Assembly (NCBI RefSeq): GCF_000156195.1
Contig: NZ_GG688318.1
Span: 4,650-41,520 of the forward strand
Direction of reading: 5' to 3'
Length of the DNA stretch: 36,871 nucleotides
Origin: Bacteroides finegoldii DSM 17565
Lineage (GTDB): Bacteria; Bacteroidota; Bacteroidia; Bacteroidales; Bacteroidaceae
Positions 1 through 8,385 of the stretch are shown one piece after another. Under the pieces are notes generated by a model. The model was not told where the DNA came from. It saw only the letters and a program-made list of their open reading frames with translations, and made no database searches. The number at the start of each line of letters is the position of its first letter. The first letter of the stretch is position 1. The position numbers were made by a program, and so were the translations under genes.

Positions 1-2
1 AA

Positions 3-110
3 CAGCATAATCTGACTAAAATAACAGGAAAAACAGGAGAGGTTTTAACTTCCCCTAAAAAAGACATGTACATAATGCATGGGTGGGAAGGAAAAAACAA
101 GAATATGTAA
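3..110 (+). CDS. 3' end of an unidentified gene (partial)
   Basis: One plus-strand frame is open from the window edge to a TAA at 108-110 and encodes about 35 residues, ending in a Trp/Glu/Lys/Asn-rich tail (HGWEGKNKNM). It is followed about 45 bp later by a strong plus-strand hairpin with a T-run, as expected for the end of a transcription unit. The piece is too short to assign to a family. It could be chance, but the downstream terminator argues for a real gene entering from the left. Confidence 0.4.
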   Translation, partial: QHNLTKITGKTGEVLTSPKKDMYIMHGWEGKNKNM

Positions 111-153
111 ACAATATTCTACAAAAAAGATAGAAGACTAGGAGAGTTGAACG

Positions 154-207
154 AAAAAATCAAGAGAAGAGCTTTGCTTTACGTGAGCTTTTCTCTTGAT
201 TTTTTTA
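154..207 (+). terminator. Intrinsic terminator hairpin
   Basis: The stem pairs AAAAAATCAAGAGAA on the left with TTCTCTTGATTTTTT on the right around a GC-poor loop containing GCTTTGCTTTACGTGAGC. The right arm ends in a T-run. It sits downstream of the partial gene ending at 110 and is close to symmetric, so it could also stop transcription from the right. Confidence 0.75.
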
Positions 208-242
208 GAAAGAGGAACATTTACTGAATATCTCTAAATAGT

Positions 243-302
243 GTTAGCAATTCCGTTGCTAATGAAAACGCTCCGTCGTAGTGATTACGATGGGGCGTCT
301 TC
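243..302. terminator. Two adjacent hairpins downstream of ybeY
   Basis: The first hairpin pairs GTTAGCAA (243-250) with TTGCTAAT (256-263). The second pairs a GAAAACGCTCCGTCGTA arm (264-280) with TACGATGGGGCGTCTTC (286-302) around GTGAT. They lie about 80 bp past the ybeY stop codon on the minus strand and probably end that operon. The T-run is weak, so they may instead act as processing or stabilising structures. Confidence 0.45.
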
Positions 303-382
303 ATTATAGTTAGTGTATGTTACAGTATAGTATGTTTTAGTAAACTGATTACTTTTTGAAACCGTTTGCTGTGGAGGTTTGC

Positions 383-802
383 TTACACTTGTCGCATAGC
401 CAATGCCTTATTCTCCGCAGCTTCCATAATTTCCCGTTCTCCGGGTCCTTTATCGTTAATACCGCAAAGATGAAGAATTCCGTGGATAATGACACGGTGC
501 AGTTCGTTGTCATAAGAAGCGCCAAATTGCTCCGCGTTAGTGCGTATTGTGTCCAGGCTAATGAATAAGTCGCCTGATAAACGATCGCCTTCACAATAAT
601 CAAAAGTAATGATGTCCGTGTAGTAGTCATGTTGCAGATACTGACGGTTTACCTCTAGAATCTTTTCGTCCGAGCAGAAGATATAAGCGATTTCACCGAG
701 TCTTTTCCCGTAAGAAGCAGCTACGGCTTTTATCCATTCCGTAGTCTCACGTTTCTTGATATCAGGCATTTTTACGCCTTCTGTTTGATAAGTTACAGCC
801 AT
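383..802 (-). CDS. ybeY: Endoribonuclease YbeY (rRNA maturation factor)
   Basis: This 139-residue protein matches the UPF0054/YbeY family, a single-strand-specific, metal-dependent endoribonuclease needed for 16S rRNA 3' end maturation and late ribosome quality control in the cytoplasm. The C-terminal motif HGILHLCGINDKGPGE (around residues 105-120) is the family metal site. Its third ligand position appears to be Asp rather than the His of the Escherichia coli protein, a variant I expect in Bacteroidetes. The chosen start gives the normal length. It lies 16 bp downstream of the SpmA/B-like gene on the same strand, so the two are probably cotranscribed, with hairpins downstream at 243-302. 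Confidence 0.9.
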   Translation of the reverse strand: MAVTYQTEGVKMPDIKKRETTEWIKAVAASYGKRLGEIAYIFCSDEKILEVNRQYLQHDYYTDIITFDYCEGDRLSGDLFISLDTIRTNAEQFGASYDNELHRVIIHGILHLCGINDKGPGEREIMEAAENKALAMRQV

Positions 803-818
803 AATTGAATGTTATGAT

Positions 819-2051
819 TTAAAAGAAAAATAAATAACTGATTAAGATAGCGGCTATGATACCCGAGAAGTCTGCTATCAGACCGCAAGTCACCGCATTA
901 CGAGTCTTGGTGATCCCCACACTGCCGAAATAAACGGCCAGAATGTAGAATGTAGTGTCCGAAGCTCCGCGTACTACACAACTCATGCGCCCTACAAACG
1001 AATCCGGTCCCAGTTCTTTCATCGTATCAATCATCAGGCCGTTTGCACCGCTGCCACTAAGTGATTTCATCAGTGCAGTAGGCAAGGCTCCGACAAAGCT
1101 TGTATCAACCCCACATAGACCTACTATATAACCGATGCCTCCCACCAGAAAATCCATTGCTCCTGAAGTGCGGAACACTGCAATTCCTACAAGAAAAGCA
1201 ACCAGATAAGGGATGATGCGCACAGCCGTCGTAAACCCTTCTTTAGCTCCCTCTACAAATGAATCGTATACATTGATTTTTTTCCTGACTCCCGTCAAAA
1301 TAAACAGGATGATGACACTAAACAGCAGAATATTCGCTATCAATGTAGAATAAGTACCCATATCCTCTCGTGAAACGCTTAGGAACAGATAAATCAAGCC
1401 GGAAAAGAAAAGGCAGATAACGCCCATTAAAAGGAGAATAGGCTTATTGATTAAGTTTATCTTTTGAGCGATGCTGACTGCTATGACTCCTACTAGAGTT
1501 GAAATGAAAGTACTTAGCAGGATAGGGATAAATACATCTGTAGGCTGTGCAGCCCCCATTTGTGCACGATACACCATGATACTGATCGGAATGATGATAA
1601 GGCCGGATGTATTAATCACCAAAAACATAATCATCGGATTGGAAGCAGTGTCCTTTTTCGGATTCAGTTCCTGCAGCTCTTTCATCGCTTTCAGCCCCAA
1701 TGGGGTGGCTGCATTGTCGAGGCCAAGCATATTGGCAGACATATTCATGAAGATGGACCCTAACACCGGATGTCCCTTAGGAATATCCGGAAACAGTCGG
1801 CAAAGCACCGGACTAAGAAAGCGAGCCAGTGCGTTAATCAATCCACTGTTTTCTCCGATTTTCATGATGCCCAGCCAAAGAGCCAGTACGCCTGTAAGTC
1901 CCAGGGATATCTCGAAAGCTGTCTTTGAAGAATCGAATGTAGCGTTCATGATAGCTGTAAATATTTCCGTATCTCCCAGAAAAATCACTTTTACAAGGGC
2001 GATGATAAAGGCGACGACAAAAAATCCTATCCAAATGTAATTTAGAACCAT
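819..2051 (-). CDS. Fused SpmA/SpmB-like membrane protein (nucleoside recognition/Gate domains)
   Basis: This 410-residue integral membrane protein has about ten hydrophobic segments. The N-terminal half resembles spore maturation protein A: the stretch with GENSGLINALARFLSPVLCRLFPDIPKGHP and SANMLGLDNAATPLGLKAM is typical of the nucleoside-recognition (Gate) domain. The C-terminal half resembles SpmB, with a second Gate-type segment around FVEGAKEGFTTAVRIIPYLVAF and GSGANGLMIDTM. In Bacteroidetes the two are commonly one polypeptide in organisms that do not sporulate, so a role in spore formation is not implied. The substrate is unknown; nucleoside or small-molecule transport is a family-level guess. 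It is the first gene of an operon with ybeY and is divergent from ruvB. Confidence 0.82.
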   Translation of the reverse strand: MVLNYIWIGFFVVAFIIALVKVIFLGDTEIFTAIMNATFDSSKTAFEISLGLTGVLALWLGIMKIGENSGLINALARFLSPVLCRLFPDIPKGHPVLGSIFMNMSANMLGLDNAATPLGLKAMKELQELNPKKDTASNPMIMFLVINTSGLIIIPISIMVYRAQMGAAQPTDVFIPILLSTFISTLVGVIAVSIAQKINLINKPILLLMGVICLFFSGLIYLFLSVSREDMGTYSTLIANILLFSVIILFILTGVRKKINVYDSFVEGAKEGFTTAVRIIPYLVAFLVGIAVFRTSGAMDFLVGGIGYIVGLCGVDTSFVGALPTALMKSLSGSGANGLMIDTMKELGPDSFVGRMSCVVRGASDTTFYILAVYFGSVGITKTRNAVTCGLIADFSGIIAAILISYLFFF

Positions 2052-2077
2052 AGTTGATAGCGTGTATATAGATAGTG

Positions 2078-2085
2078 CAAAAGTA
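2078..2085 (-). promoter_or_regulatory. Bacteroides-type -7 box for the SpmA/B-ybeY operon
   Basis: The minus strand reads TACTTTTG here, which fits the Bacteroides TAnnTTTG consensus. It lies about 26 nt before the start codon at 2051. No TTTG box was seen at the standard 19-21 nt spacing, so only the -7 element is supported. Confidence 0.45.
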
Positions 2086-2148
2086 GTTATTACGTTTCAA
2101 ATAAACTAAATCTTCGTCTTTCTTATACTGAAAATGAATGTAAATCTC

Positions 2149-2156
2149 TATCTTTG
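2149..2156 (+). promoter_or_regulatory. Bacteroides-type -7 box for ruvB
   Basis: TATCTTTG fits TAnnTTTG and lies 22 nt before the ruvB ATG at 2179, the usual distance for a short leader. The upstream -33 element is weak. Confidence 0.5.
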
Positions 2157-2178
2157 TCTCCTACTTTTCAAGAAATAA

Positions 2179-3213
2179 ATGGAACAGGAAGATTTTAACA
2201 TACGCGAACATCAGCTTACTTCAAAAGAACGGGATTTCGAGAATGCACTCCGTCCGTTAAGCTTTGAAGACTTCAGCGGGCAGGACAAGGTGGTGGAAAA
2301 CCTTCGCATTTTTGTGAAGGCGGCACGCTTGCGTGGCGAAGCACTCGACCATGTGCTGTTGCATGGCCCTCCCGGATTAGGAAAAACAACTCTTTCAAAT
2401 ATTATCGCCAACGAATTGGGAGTCGGTTTTAAAGTAACTTCCGGTCCGGTGCTAGATAAACCGGGTGACCTGGCTGGTGTATTGACCAGCCTCGAACCGA
2501 ACGACGTGCTTTTTATTGATGAAATTCATCGTCTGTCGCCCGTAGTGGAAGAATATCTTTATTCGGCCATGGAAGATTACCGCATCGATATTATGATTGA
2601 TAAGGGACCTTCGGCACGCAGTATCCAGATCGATTTGAATCCTTTCACGCTGGTTGGTGCAACCACGCGTAGCGGTCTGTTGACGGCTCCGCTTCGTGCA
2701 CGTTTTGGTATTAACCTTCATTTGGAGTATTATGACGATGATATTTTGAGCAATATCATCCGTCGTTCTGCGTCCATACTGGATGTACCTTGCTCGGTAC
2801 GTGCAGCCTCGGAGATTGCTTCCCGCAGTCGTGGGACGCCCCGTATTGCTAATGCTTTGCTTCGCCGGGTACGTGATTTCGCACAGGTGAAAGGCACTGG
2901 CTCTATCGATACGGAGATTGCCCAGTTTGCACTGGAAGCATTGAATATCGACAAGTACGGACTGGATGAGATAGACAACAAGATACTTTGTACCATTATA
3001 GATAAGTTTAAAGGCGGTCCTGTCGGTATAACGACCATTGCTACGGCTTTAGGAGAAGATGCGGGAACCATCGAGGAAGTTTACGAACCTTTCCTGATAA
3101 AAGAAGGATTCATGAAACGTACTCCCCGCGGACGTGAGGTAACCGAACTTGCCTATAAGCATTTGGGAAGAAGTCTTTATAGCGGAAACCAGAAAACGTT
3201 GTTTGGTGATTAA
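2179..3213 (+). CDS. ruvB: Holliday junction branch-migration ATPase RuvB
   Basis: This 344-residue AAA+ protein is the motor of the RuvAB complex that drives branch migration of Holliday junctions in recombinational repair. Walker A is GPPGLGKTT (residues 63-71). Walker B is [11 protein letters not shown] sensor and arginine-finger region reads [19 protein letters not shown]. The C-terminal winged helix contains [13 protein letters not shown] and ends with the family-typical [15 protein letters not shown]. Length is normal and no lesion is seen. It is followed 45 bp later by the flippase gene, so it may head a plus-strand operon running to the S46 peptidase. Confidence 0.97.
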   Translation: MEQEDFNIREHQLTSKERDFENALRPLSFEDFSGQDKVVENLRIFVKAARLRGEALDHVLLHGPPGLGKTTLSNIIANELGVGFKVTSGPVLDKPGDLAGVLTSLEPNDVLFIDEIHRLSPVVEEYLYSAMEDYRIDIMIDKGPSARSIQIDLNPFTLVGATTRSGLLTAPLRARFGINLHLEYYDDDILSNIIRRSASILDVPCSVRAASEIASRSRGTPRIANALLRRVRDFAQVKGTGSIDTEIAQFALEALNIDKYGLDEIDNKILCTIIDKFKGGPVGITTIATALGEDAGTIEEVYEPFLIKEGFMKRTPRGREVTELAYKHLGRSLYSGNQKTLFGD

Positions 3214-3258
3214 TGATCGTTTAATCATTGACCACCAAACAACTAATCACTAATAAAA

Positions 3259-4707
3259 ATGGCAGAATTAAAATCATTGGCAAAAGACACTGCAATTTAT
3301 GGTGCAAGCAGTATTATAGGGAAATTCCTCAATTATCTGTTGGTGCCTGTCTATACGATCTCCCTTCCGGCTTCGAGCGGTGGCTATGGGGTAATCACTA
3401 ATATGTATGCCATTGTAGCTTTATTACTCGTATTGCTGACTTTTGGTATGGAAACCGGTTTTTTCCGTTTTGCAAATAAGGGAGATGATGATCCGAATCG
3501 GGTATATTCTACCTCTTTGTTGATGGTGAGTAGTGTCTCTCTTACTTTTTTACTTCTCTGTCTTCTGTTTTTGTCTCCTATTGCCGATTTATTCGGTTAT
3601 GGAGAACATCCTTGGTATTTAGGGATGATGCTCATCGTGATTGCGATGGACGCTATACAAGCCATTCCTTTTGCATATCTGCGTTATAAGAAACGCCCCA
3701 TCAAGTTTGCGGGGCTGAAGCTACTCTTTATATTTATCAGTATTTCTCTGAATATCATTTATTTCGTGGTTCTGAAAGGTACGGATGTAGGAGCTGCTTT
3801 CTTGATAAATTTGATTTGTTCGTTTACGGTGATGATGGGACTAATACCGGAATTTCGTGCTTTCCGTTATTGCATTGACCGTTCTTTGATGAAACGAATG
3901 CTCTATTATTCGTTTCCGATGTTGATTCTCGGTATTGCCGGAATCTTGAACCAGGTAGCCGATAAGATAATTTTCCCGTTTGTCTATCCGGATGAGGCTG
4001 AAGCAGCCGTGCAACTTGGTATTTACGGGGCAACCAGTAAGATAGCCATGATTATGGCAATGTTTACCCAAGCCTTCCGTTTTGCTTATGAGCCCTTTGT
4101 GTTTGGTAAGAGCAAGGATAAGGGTAACAAACAGATGTATGCACAGGCTATGAAGTTCTTTATCATTTTCACCGTGCTTGCTTTCCTGGCGGTGATGTTC
4201 TACTTGGATATTTTGCGGTATGTCATAGGCCGTGATTATTGGGAGGGACTTCGTGTAGTTCCTATTGTGATGATTGCCGAGATGTTTATGGGTATTTATT
4301 TCAACCTTTCTTTCTGGTATAAGTTGACGGATGAGACCAAATGGGGAGCTTACTTCTCGCTGATTGCTTGTCTCATTGTCGTACTGATGAATATTTTCTT
4401 GATTCCTATATATGGGTATATGGCTTGTGCCTGGGCAGGTTTCACCGGTTATGCTGTGGCTATGCTTCTGTCCTACTTTGTCGGTCAGAAGAAATACCCT
4501 ATCGGGTATGACCTGCGGGGAATCGGTTGCTATGTGGCGTTAGCTGCCGTTTTGTACATTCTCGGGGAACAAGTGCCTATCTCTAATCTTGTGCTCCGTC
4601 TTGCTTTCCGTACCGTACTTTTATTGCTATTTATAGCTTATATTATCAAAAAGGATTTACCATTGAGTCAGATTCCTGTTATTAATCGCTTTATAAAGAA
4701 GAAATAA
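3259..4707 (+). CDS. Polysaccharide biosynthesis flippase (Wzx/MATE-like)
   Basis: This 482-residue protein is almost entirely hydrophobic, with about 12-14 predicted transmembrane segments. The N-terminus (LAKDTAIYGASSIIGKFLNYLLVPVYT) is characteristic of the Wzx/O-antigen flippase branch of the MOP exporter superfamily. Such proteins flip lipid-linked oligosaccharide or related lipid precursors across the inner membrane. No glycosyltransferase cluster surrounds it, so it is a stand-alone housekeeping copy rather than part of a capsule locus. In many Bacteroides genomes I recall it sitting directly after ruvB. Its substrate cannot be read from sequence. It ends 2 bp before the DUF389 start, indicating translational coupling. 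Confidence 0.88.
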   Translation: MAELKSLAKDTAIYGASSIIGKFLNYLLVPVYTISLPASSGGYGVITNMYAIVALLLVLLTFGMETGFFRFANKGDDDPNRVYSTSLLMVSSVSLTFLLLCLLFLSPIADLFGYGEHPWYLGMMLIVIAMDAIQAIPFAYLRYKKRPIKFAGLKLLFIFISISLNIIYFVVLKGTDVGAAFLINLICSFTVMMGLIPEFRAFRYCIDRSLMKRMLYYSFPMLILGIAGILNQVADKIIFPFVYPDEAEAAVQLGIYGATSKIAMIMAMFTQAFRFAYEPFVFGKSKDKGNKQMYAQAMKFFIIFTVLAFLAVMFYLDILRYVIGRDYWEGLRVVPIVMIAEMFMGIYFNLSFWYKLTDETKWGAYFSLIACLIVVLMNIFLIPIYGYMACAWAGFTGYAVAMLLSYFVGQKKYPIGYDLRGIGCYVALAAVLYILGEQVPISNLVLRLAFRTVLLLLFIAYIIKKDLPLSQIPVINRFIKKK

Positions 4708-4709
4708 CT

Positions 4710-6065
4710 ATGAAGACAGATGAACGTAATAAGTTTGCTATCAAGTCCTTTCTGGGAGAATATCTGGACTTGAAAAAAGACAAGGATAACGAACTGGCCA
4801 CCGTGGATTCTATCCGTAAAGGTGTAGAGTTCAAAGGTGCCAATTTATGGATCCTGATTTTTGCCATCTTTATGGCATCACTCGGATTGAATGTAAACTC
4901 TACTGCAGTAATTATCGGTGCCATGTTGATTTCTCCACTGATGGGACCTATTATGGGAGTAGGACTCTCTGTCGGACTGAACGACTTCGAATTAATGAAA
5001 CGCTCTTTAAAGAGCTTTCTCATAACGACCGCTTTCAGTGTGACGACGGCCACTATCTTCTTCCTTCTTGCCCCTATTGCTGGTTCACAGTCAGAACTGC
5101 TGGCACGTACATCGCCCACTATTTATGATGTATTCATCGCGCTTTTTGGTGGTTTGGCAGGTGTGGTAGCTCTCTCTACCAAGGAAAAAGGAAATGTGAT
5201 TCCGGGAGTTGCTATCGCTACTGCATTAATGCCGCCGCTTTGTACGGCAGGATACGGATTGGCGTCCGGTAATCTGATTTATTTTTTGGGAGCCTTCTAT
5301 CTCTATTTCATCAACTCCGTATTTATCAGTCTAGCTACTTTTCTCGGTGTCCGTGTGATGCACTTCCAACGGAAAGAGTTTGTAGATAAAACCCGTGAGA
5401 AGACTGTACGCAAGTACATTGTTCTAATCGTCATTCTGACGATGTGTCCGGCTGTTTACCTGACCTACGGCATTATAAAAAGTACTTTCTACGAAGCGGC
5501 AGCCAATCGTTTTATTAACGAACAGCTGGGATTTGACAATACGCAGGTACTCGACAAAAAGATCAGTTATGAACATAAAGAAGTCCGCGTTGTCCTGATC
5601 GGCTCTGAGGTGCCGGATGCGTCCATCTCCATCGCTCGCAGCAAATTGAAAGAATATAAGCTGGACGATACAAAGTTAATTGTATTGCAGGGTATGAATA
5701 ATGAAGCGGTAGATGTGTCTTCCATTCGTGCTATGGTGATGGAAGACTTCTACAAGAACAGCGAGCAACGGCTTCAGGAACAGAAAGTGAAGATTTCCCA
5801 ACTGGAGAAAACTTTGGAAGAATACAAGACATATGATGCAATGAGCCGTAAACTGGTTCCTGAGTTGAAGGTACTTTATCCTTCCATTACCACTCTTTCC
5901 ATTGCTCATTCACTTGAGGTACGGGTTGATTCGTTGAAAACGGATACAGTCACATTGGCTGTATTGAAATTCTCCAAACGCCCCTCCGTTGCCGAGAAAG
6001 AGAAAATCTGCGAATGGCTGAAAGCTAGGGTGGGAGCCAAGCAGTTGCGACTGATTACAGAATAA
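4710..6065 (+). CDS. DUF389 family membrane protein
   Basis: This 451-residue protein carries the DUF389 hydrophobic domain over roughly residues 45-230. Hallmarks are NVNSTAVIIGAMLISPLMGPIMG and VIPGVAIATALMPPLCTAGYGLA, with about six transmembrane segments. The C-terminal half is soluble. It contains a short coiled-coil stretch (around EQRLQEQKVKISQLEKTLEEY) and then an alpha/beta tail. The molecular function is not established for the family, and I assign none. It follows the flippase by 2 bp and precedes the peptidase by 19 bp, so all three are likely one transcript. Confidence 0.88.
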   Translation: MKTDERNKFAIKSFLGEYLDLKKDKDNELATVDSIRKGVEFKGANLWILIFAIFMASLGLNVNSTAVIIGAMLISPLMGPIMGVGLSVGLNDFELMKRSLKSFLITTAFSVTTATIFFLLAPIAGSQSELLARTSPTIYDVFIALFGGLAGVVALSTKEKGNVIPGVAIATALMPPLCTAGYGLASGNLIYFLGAFYLYFINSVFISLATFLGVRVMHFQRKEFVDKTREKTVRKYIVLIVILTMCPAVYLTYGIIKSTFYEAAANRFINEQLGFDNTQVLDKKISYEHKEVRVVLIGSEVPDASISIARSKLKEYKLDDTKLIVLQGMNNEAVDVSSIRAMVMEDFYKNSEQRLQEQKVKISQLEKTLEEYKTYDAMSRKLVPELKVLYPSITTLSIAHSLEVRVDSLKTDTVTLAVLKFSKRPSVAEKEKICEWLKARVGAKQLRLITE

Positions 6066-6084
6066 TGAATCTAAAAATAAGAAC

Positions 6085-8226
6085 ATGAAATTCAGACTAA
6101 CCGCCGTCGTGCTTCTTTCTATCTGTCTCTCGAATGCTTTTGCCGATGAGGGAATGTGGTTGTTGGGAAACCTTAAAAAGAACAAGCAGACAGAACGGGT
6201 GATGAAAGATCTTGGTTTGCAGATGCCTGTAAACAAACTTTATAATCCGAAGAAACCGTGTCTTGCGGATGCTGTGGTTAGCTTTGGAGGTTTTTGCTCG
6301 GGAGTGGTGGTCTCGGACGACGGGCTGGTTTTTACTAACCATCACTGCGGGTTCAGCAGTATTCAGCAACACTCTTCGGTGGAGCGCGATTATCTGAAAG
6401 ATGGCTTCGTGGCGCGTAGCCTTCAAGAAGAACTGCCGAATCCGGAGTTGTATGTCCGTTTTCTGCTTCGCACGGAAGATGTCACCAAGCGGGTACTGTC
6501 TGCTGCCAAATATGCCAGAACAGAAGCGGAACGCAGGGTAGCCGTCGACTCTATCATGAATGTAATCGGAATGGAAGTTTCCGAAAAGGATTCTACCTTG
6601 ACCGGTGTTGTAGACGCTTATTATGCGGGAAATGAATTTTGGCTTTCCGTCTATCGGGATTATAATGATGTACGCCTGGTTTTTGCTCCTCCTTCTTCTG
6701 TCGGTAAATTCGGGTGGGATACGGATAATTGGATGTGGCCGCGTCATACTGGTGATTTTAGCGTATTCCGTATTTACGCCAATGCCCAAAACGGTCCGGC
6801 GGACTATTCCCCCGAAAACGTTCCCTATCACCCCGAATATGTAGCTCCTATCTCTCTGGATGGCTATAGGGAAGGCTCGTTCTGCATGACGCTTGGTTAT
6901 CCGGGAAGTACGGAACGTTATCTTTCTTCGTACGGTATCGAAGAAATGATGAACGGCATTAATCAGGCTATGATTGATGTGCGTGGAGTGAAGCAGGCTA
7001 TCTGGAAGCGGGAGATGGACCATCGTCCGGATATTCGTATCAAATATGCTTCAAAGTACGACGAGAGCTCTAACTACTGGAAAAACAGCATTGGAACAAA
7101 TAAGGCTATCAAACATTTGAAAGTTCTGGAAAAGAAACGGGCGGCTGAGGCTGCGCTTCGCGAATGGATTCAATCTCATCCGGCGGAAAGAGAAAAGCTT
7201 CTTCGTCTTTTTTCTTCTTTGGAATTGAGCTACAGCGGTCGTCGGGAGACAAATCATGCCTTAGCCTATTTCGGTGAAGCATTTATTAATGGTCCTGAAC
7301 TGGTTCAGCTTGCCTTGGAAATCCTGAATTTCGATTTTGAGGCGGAAGAGAAGCAGGTAGTTACACGTATCAAGAAACTATTGGAGAAATATGACAATCT
7401 GGATCTTGCCATTGACAAAGAAGTCTTTGTCTCCATGCTCAAAGAATATCAGGCAAAAGTAGACAAGAAGTATCTGCCTGCCATGTATGAGAAGATTGAT
7501 ACGCTTTACAACGGGAACATTCAGGCCTATGTGGATTCTCTGTATGCCACGTCCCAAATAACCTCTTCCAAAGGTCTGAAACGTTTCTTGGAGCGGGATA
7601 CTACCTATAACTTATTTGAGGATCCGGCTGTAGCTTTAAGTCTCGATCTGATAGTGAAGTATTATGAGATGAATCAAAGTATTTCTGAGGCTTCCGAACA
7701 GATAGAACAGGGGGAGCGTGTGTTCAATGCTGCCATGCGTCGTATGTATGCCGACCATAACTTCTACCCCGACGCTAATTCTACCATGCGTTTGAGCTTT
7801 GGGACGGTGAACGGTTACTCACCTTTTGACGGAGCTGTTTATGATTATTATACGACTGTAAAAGGAATCTTTGAAAAGGTGAAAGAGCACGCCGGAGATA
7901 TTGACTTTGCTGTCCAGCCGGAACTGCTGAGTCTGTTTTCTTCCGGTGATTTCGGTAGATATGCTAATGAAAAGGGGGATATGAGTGTTTGCTTTATCTC
8001 TAACAATGATATTACGGGAGGAAATTCCGGCAGTGCCATGTTTAATGGTAAAGGGGAATTGTTGGGACTGGCATTCGATGGTAATTGGGAAGCAATGAGC
8101 AGTGATATTGTCTTTGAACCCGAACTTCAACGTTGTATAGGTGTAGACATCCGTTATGTACTTTTTATTATAGAAAAGTACGGAAAAGCAGGGAATCTTA
8201 TCAAGGAGTTGAAAATAGCCAAATAA
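6085..8226 (+). CDS. S46 family dipeptidyl-peptidase, DPP7-type
   Basis: This 713-residue secreted serine peptidase has a signal peptide (residues 1-20, cleavage after NAFA) and the S46 chymotrypsin-like triad. The His lies in TNHHCGF (H86/H87), the Asp in TGDFSVFR (D224) and the Ser in GGNSGS (S648). The residue 18 positions after the serine is Gly (LAFDGNWEA). As I recall, S46 enzymes preferring Asp/Glu at P1 (DPP11) carry Arg at this place, while DPP7 enzymes preferring hydrophobic P1 residues carry Gly. The sequence therefore predicts DPP7 activity, releasing N-terminal dipeptides from oligopeptides in the periplasm. Full length, no lesion. It is the last gene before the convergent terminator structure at 8259-8383. 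Confidence 0.92.
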   Translation: MKFRLTAVVLLSICLSNAFADEGMWLLGNLKKNKQTERVMKDLGLQMPVNKLYNPKKPCLADAVVSFGGFCSGVVVSDDGLVFTNHHCGFSSIQQHSSVERDYLKDGFVARSLQEELPNPELYVRFLLRTEDVTKRVLSAAKYARTEAERRVAVDSIMNVIGMEVSEKDSTLTGVVDAYYAGNEFWLSVYRDYNDVRLVFAPPSSVGKFGWDTDNWMWPRHTGDFSVFRIYANAQNGPADYSPENVPYHPEYVAPISLDGYREGSFCMTLGYPGSTERYLSSYGIEEMMNGINQAMIDVRGVKQAIWKREMDHRPDIRIKYASKYDESSNYWKNSIGTNKAIKHLKVLEKKRAAEAALREWIQSHPAEREKLLRLFSSLELSYSGRRETNHALAYFGEAFINGPELVQLALEILNFDFEAEEKQVVTRIKKLLEKYDNLDLAIDKEVFVSMLKEYQAKVDKKYLPAMYEKIDTLYNGNIQAYVDSLYATSQITSSKGLKRFLERDTTYNLFEDPAVALSLDLIVKYYEMNQSISEASEQIEQGERVFNAAMRRMYADHNFYPDANSTMRLSFGTVNGYSPFDGAVYDYYTTVKGIFEKVKEHAGDIDFAVQPELLSLFSSGDFGRYANEKGDMSVCFISNNDITGGNSGSAMFNGKGELLGLAFDGNWEAMSSDIVFEPELQRCIGVDIRYVLFIIEKYGKAGNLIKELKIAK

Positions 8227-8258
8227 AACAGTTTATATGTATATATACCGAAGTCTTT

Positions 8259-8383
8259 TTCACCACAGATTACACGGATTAACACAGATTAAGAGAGGAG
8301 AAACGTTTTATTCTTTTCTTTCTTTCTTCAATTCACGTTTAATCTTCGTCTTAATCTGTGTTAATCCGTGTAATCCGTGGTGA
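8259..8383. repeat. 35-bp inverted repeat of 10-nt units between convergent genes
   Basis: The left arm (8259-8293) and right arm (8349-8383) are nearly perfect reverse complements around a 55-nt T/C-rich loop. Each arm is itself made of three units close to CACAGATTAA (CACAGATTA, CACGGATTAA, CACAGATTAA). The right arm starts 2 bp past the helicase stop codon. Position between convergent genes suggests a bidirectional terminator, but the periodic arms look like a dispersed-repeat family that has been recruited. Confidence 0.8.
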
Positions 8384-8385
8384 AT

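Noticed and set aside
819..2051. Evidence for sporulation from the SpmA/SpmB-like protein
   Set aside because: Fused SpmAB-like proteins are common in non-sporulating Bacteroidetes, and no other sporulation gene is present.
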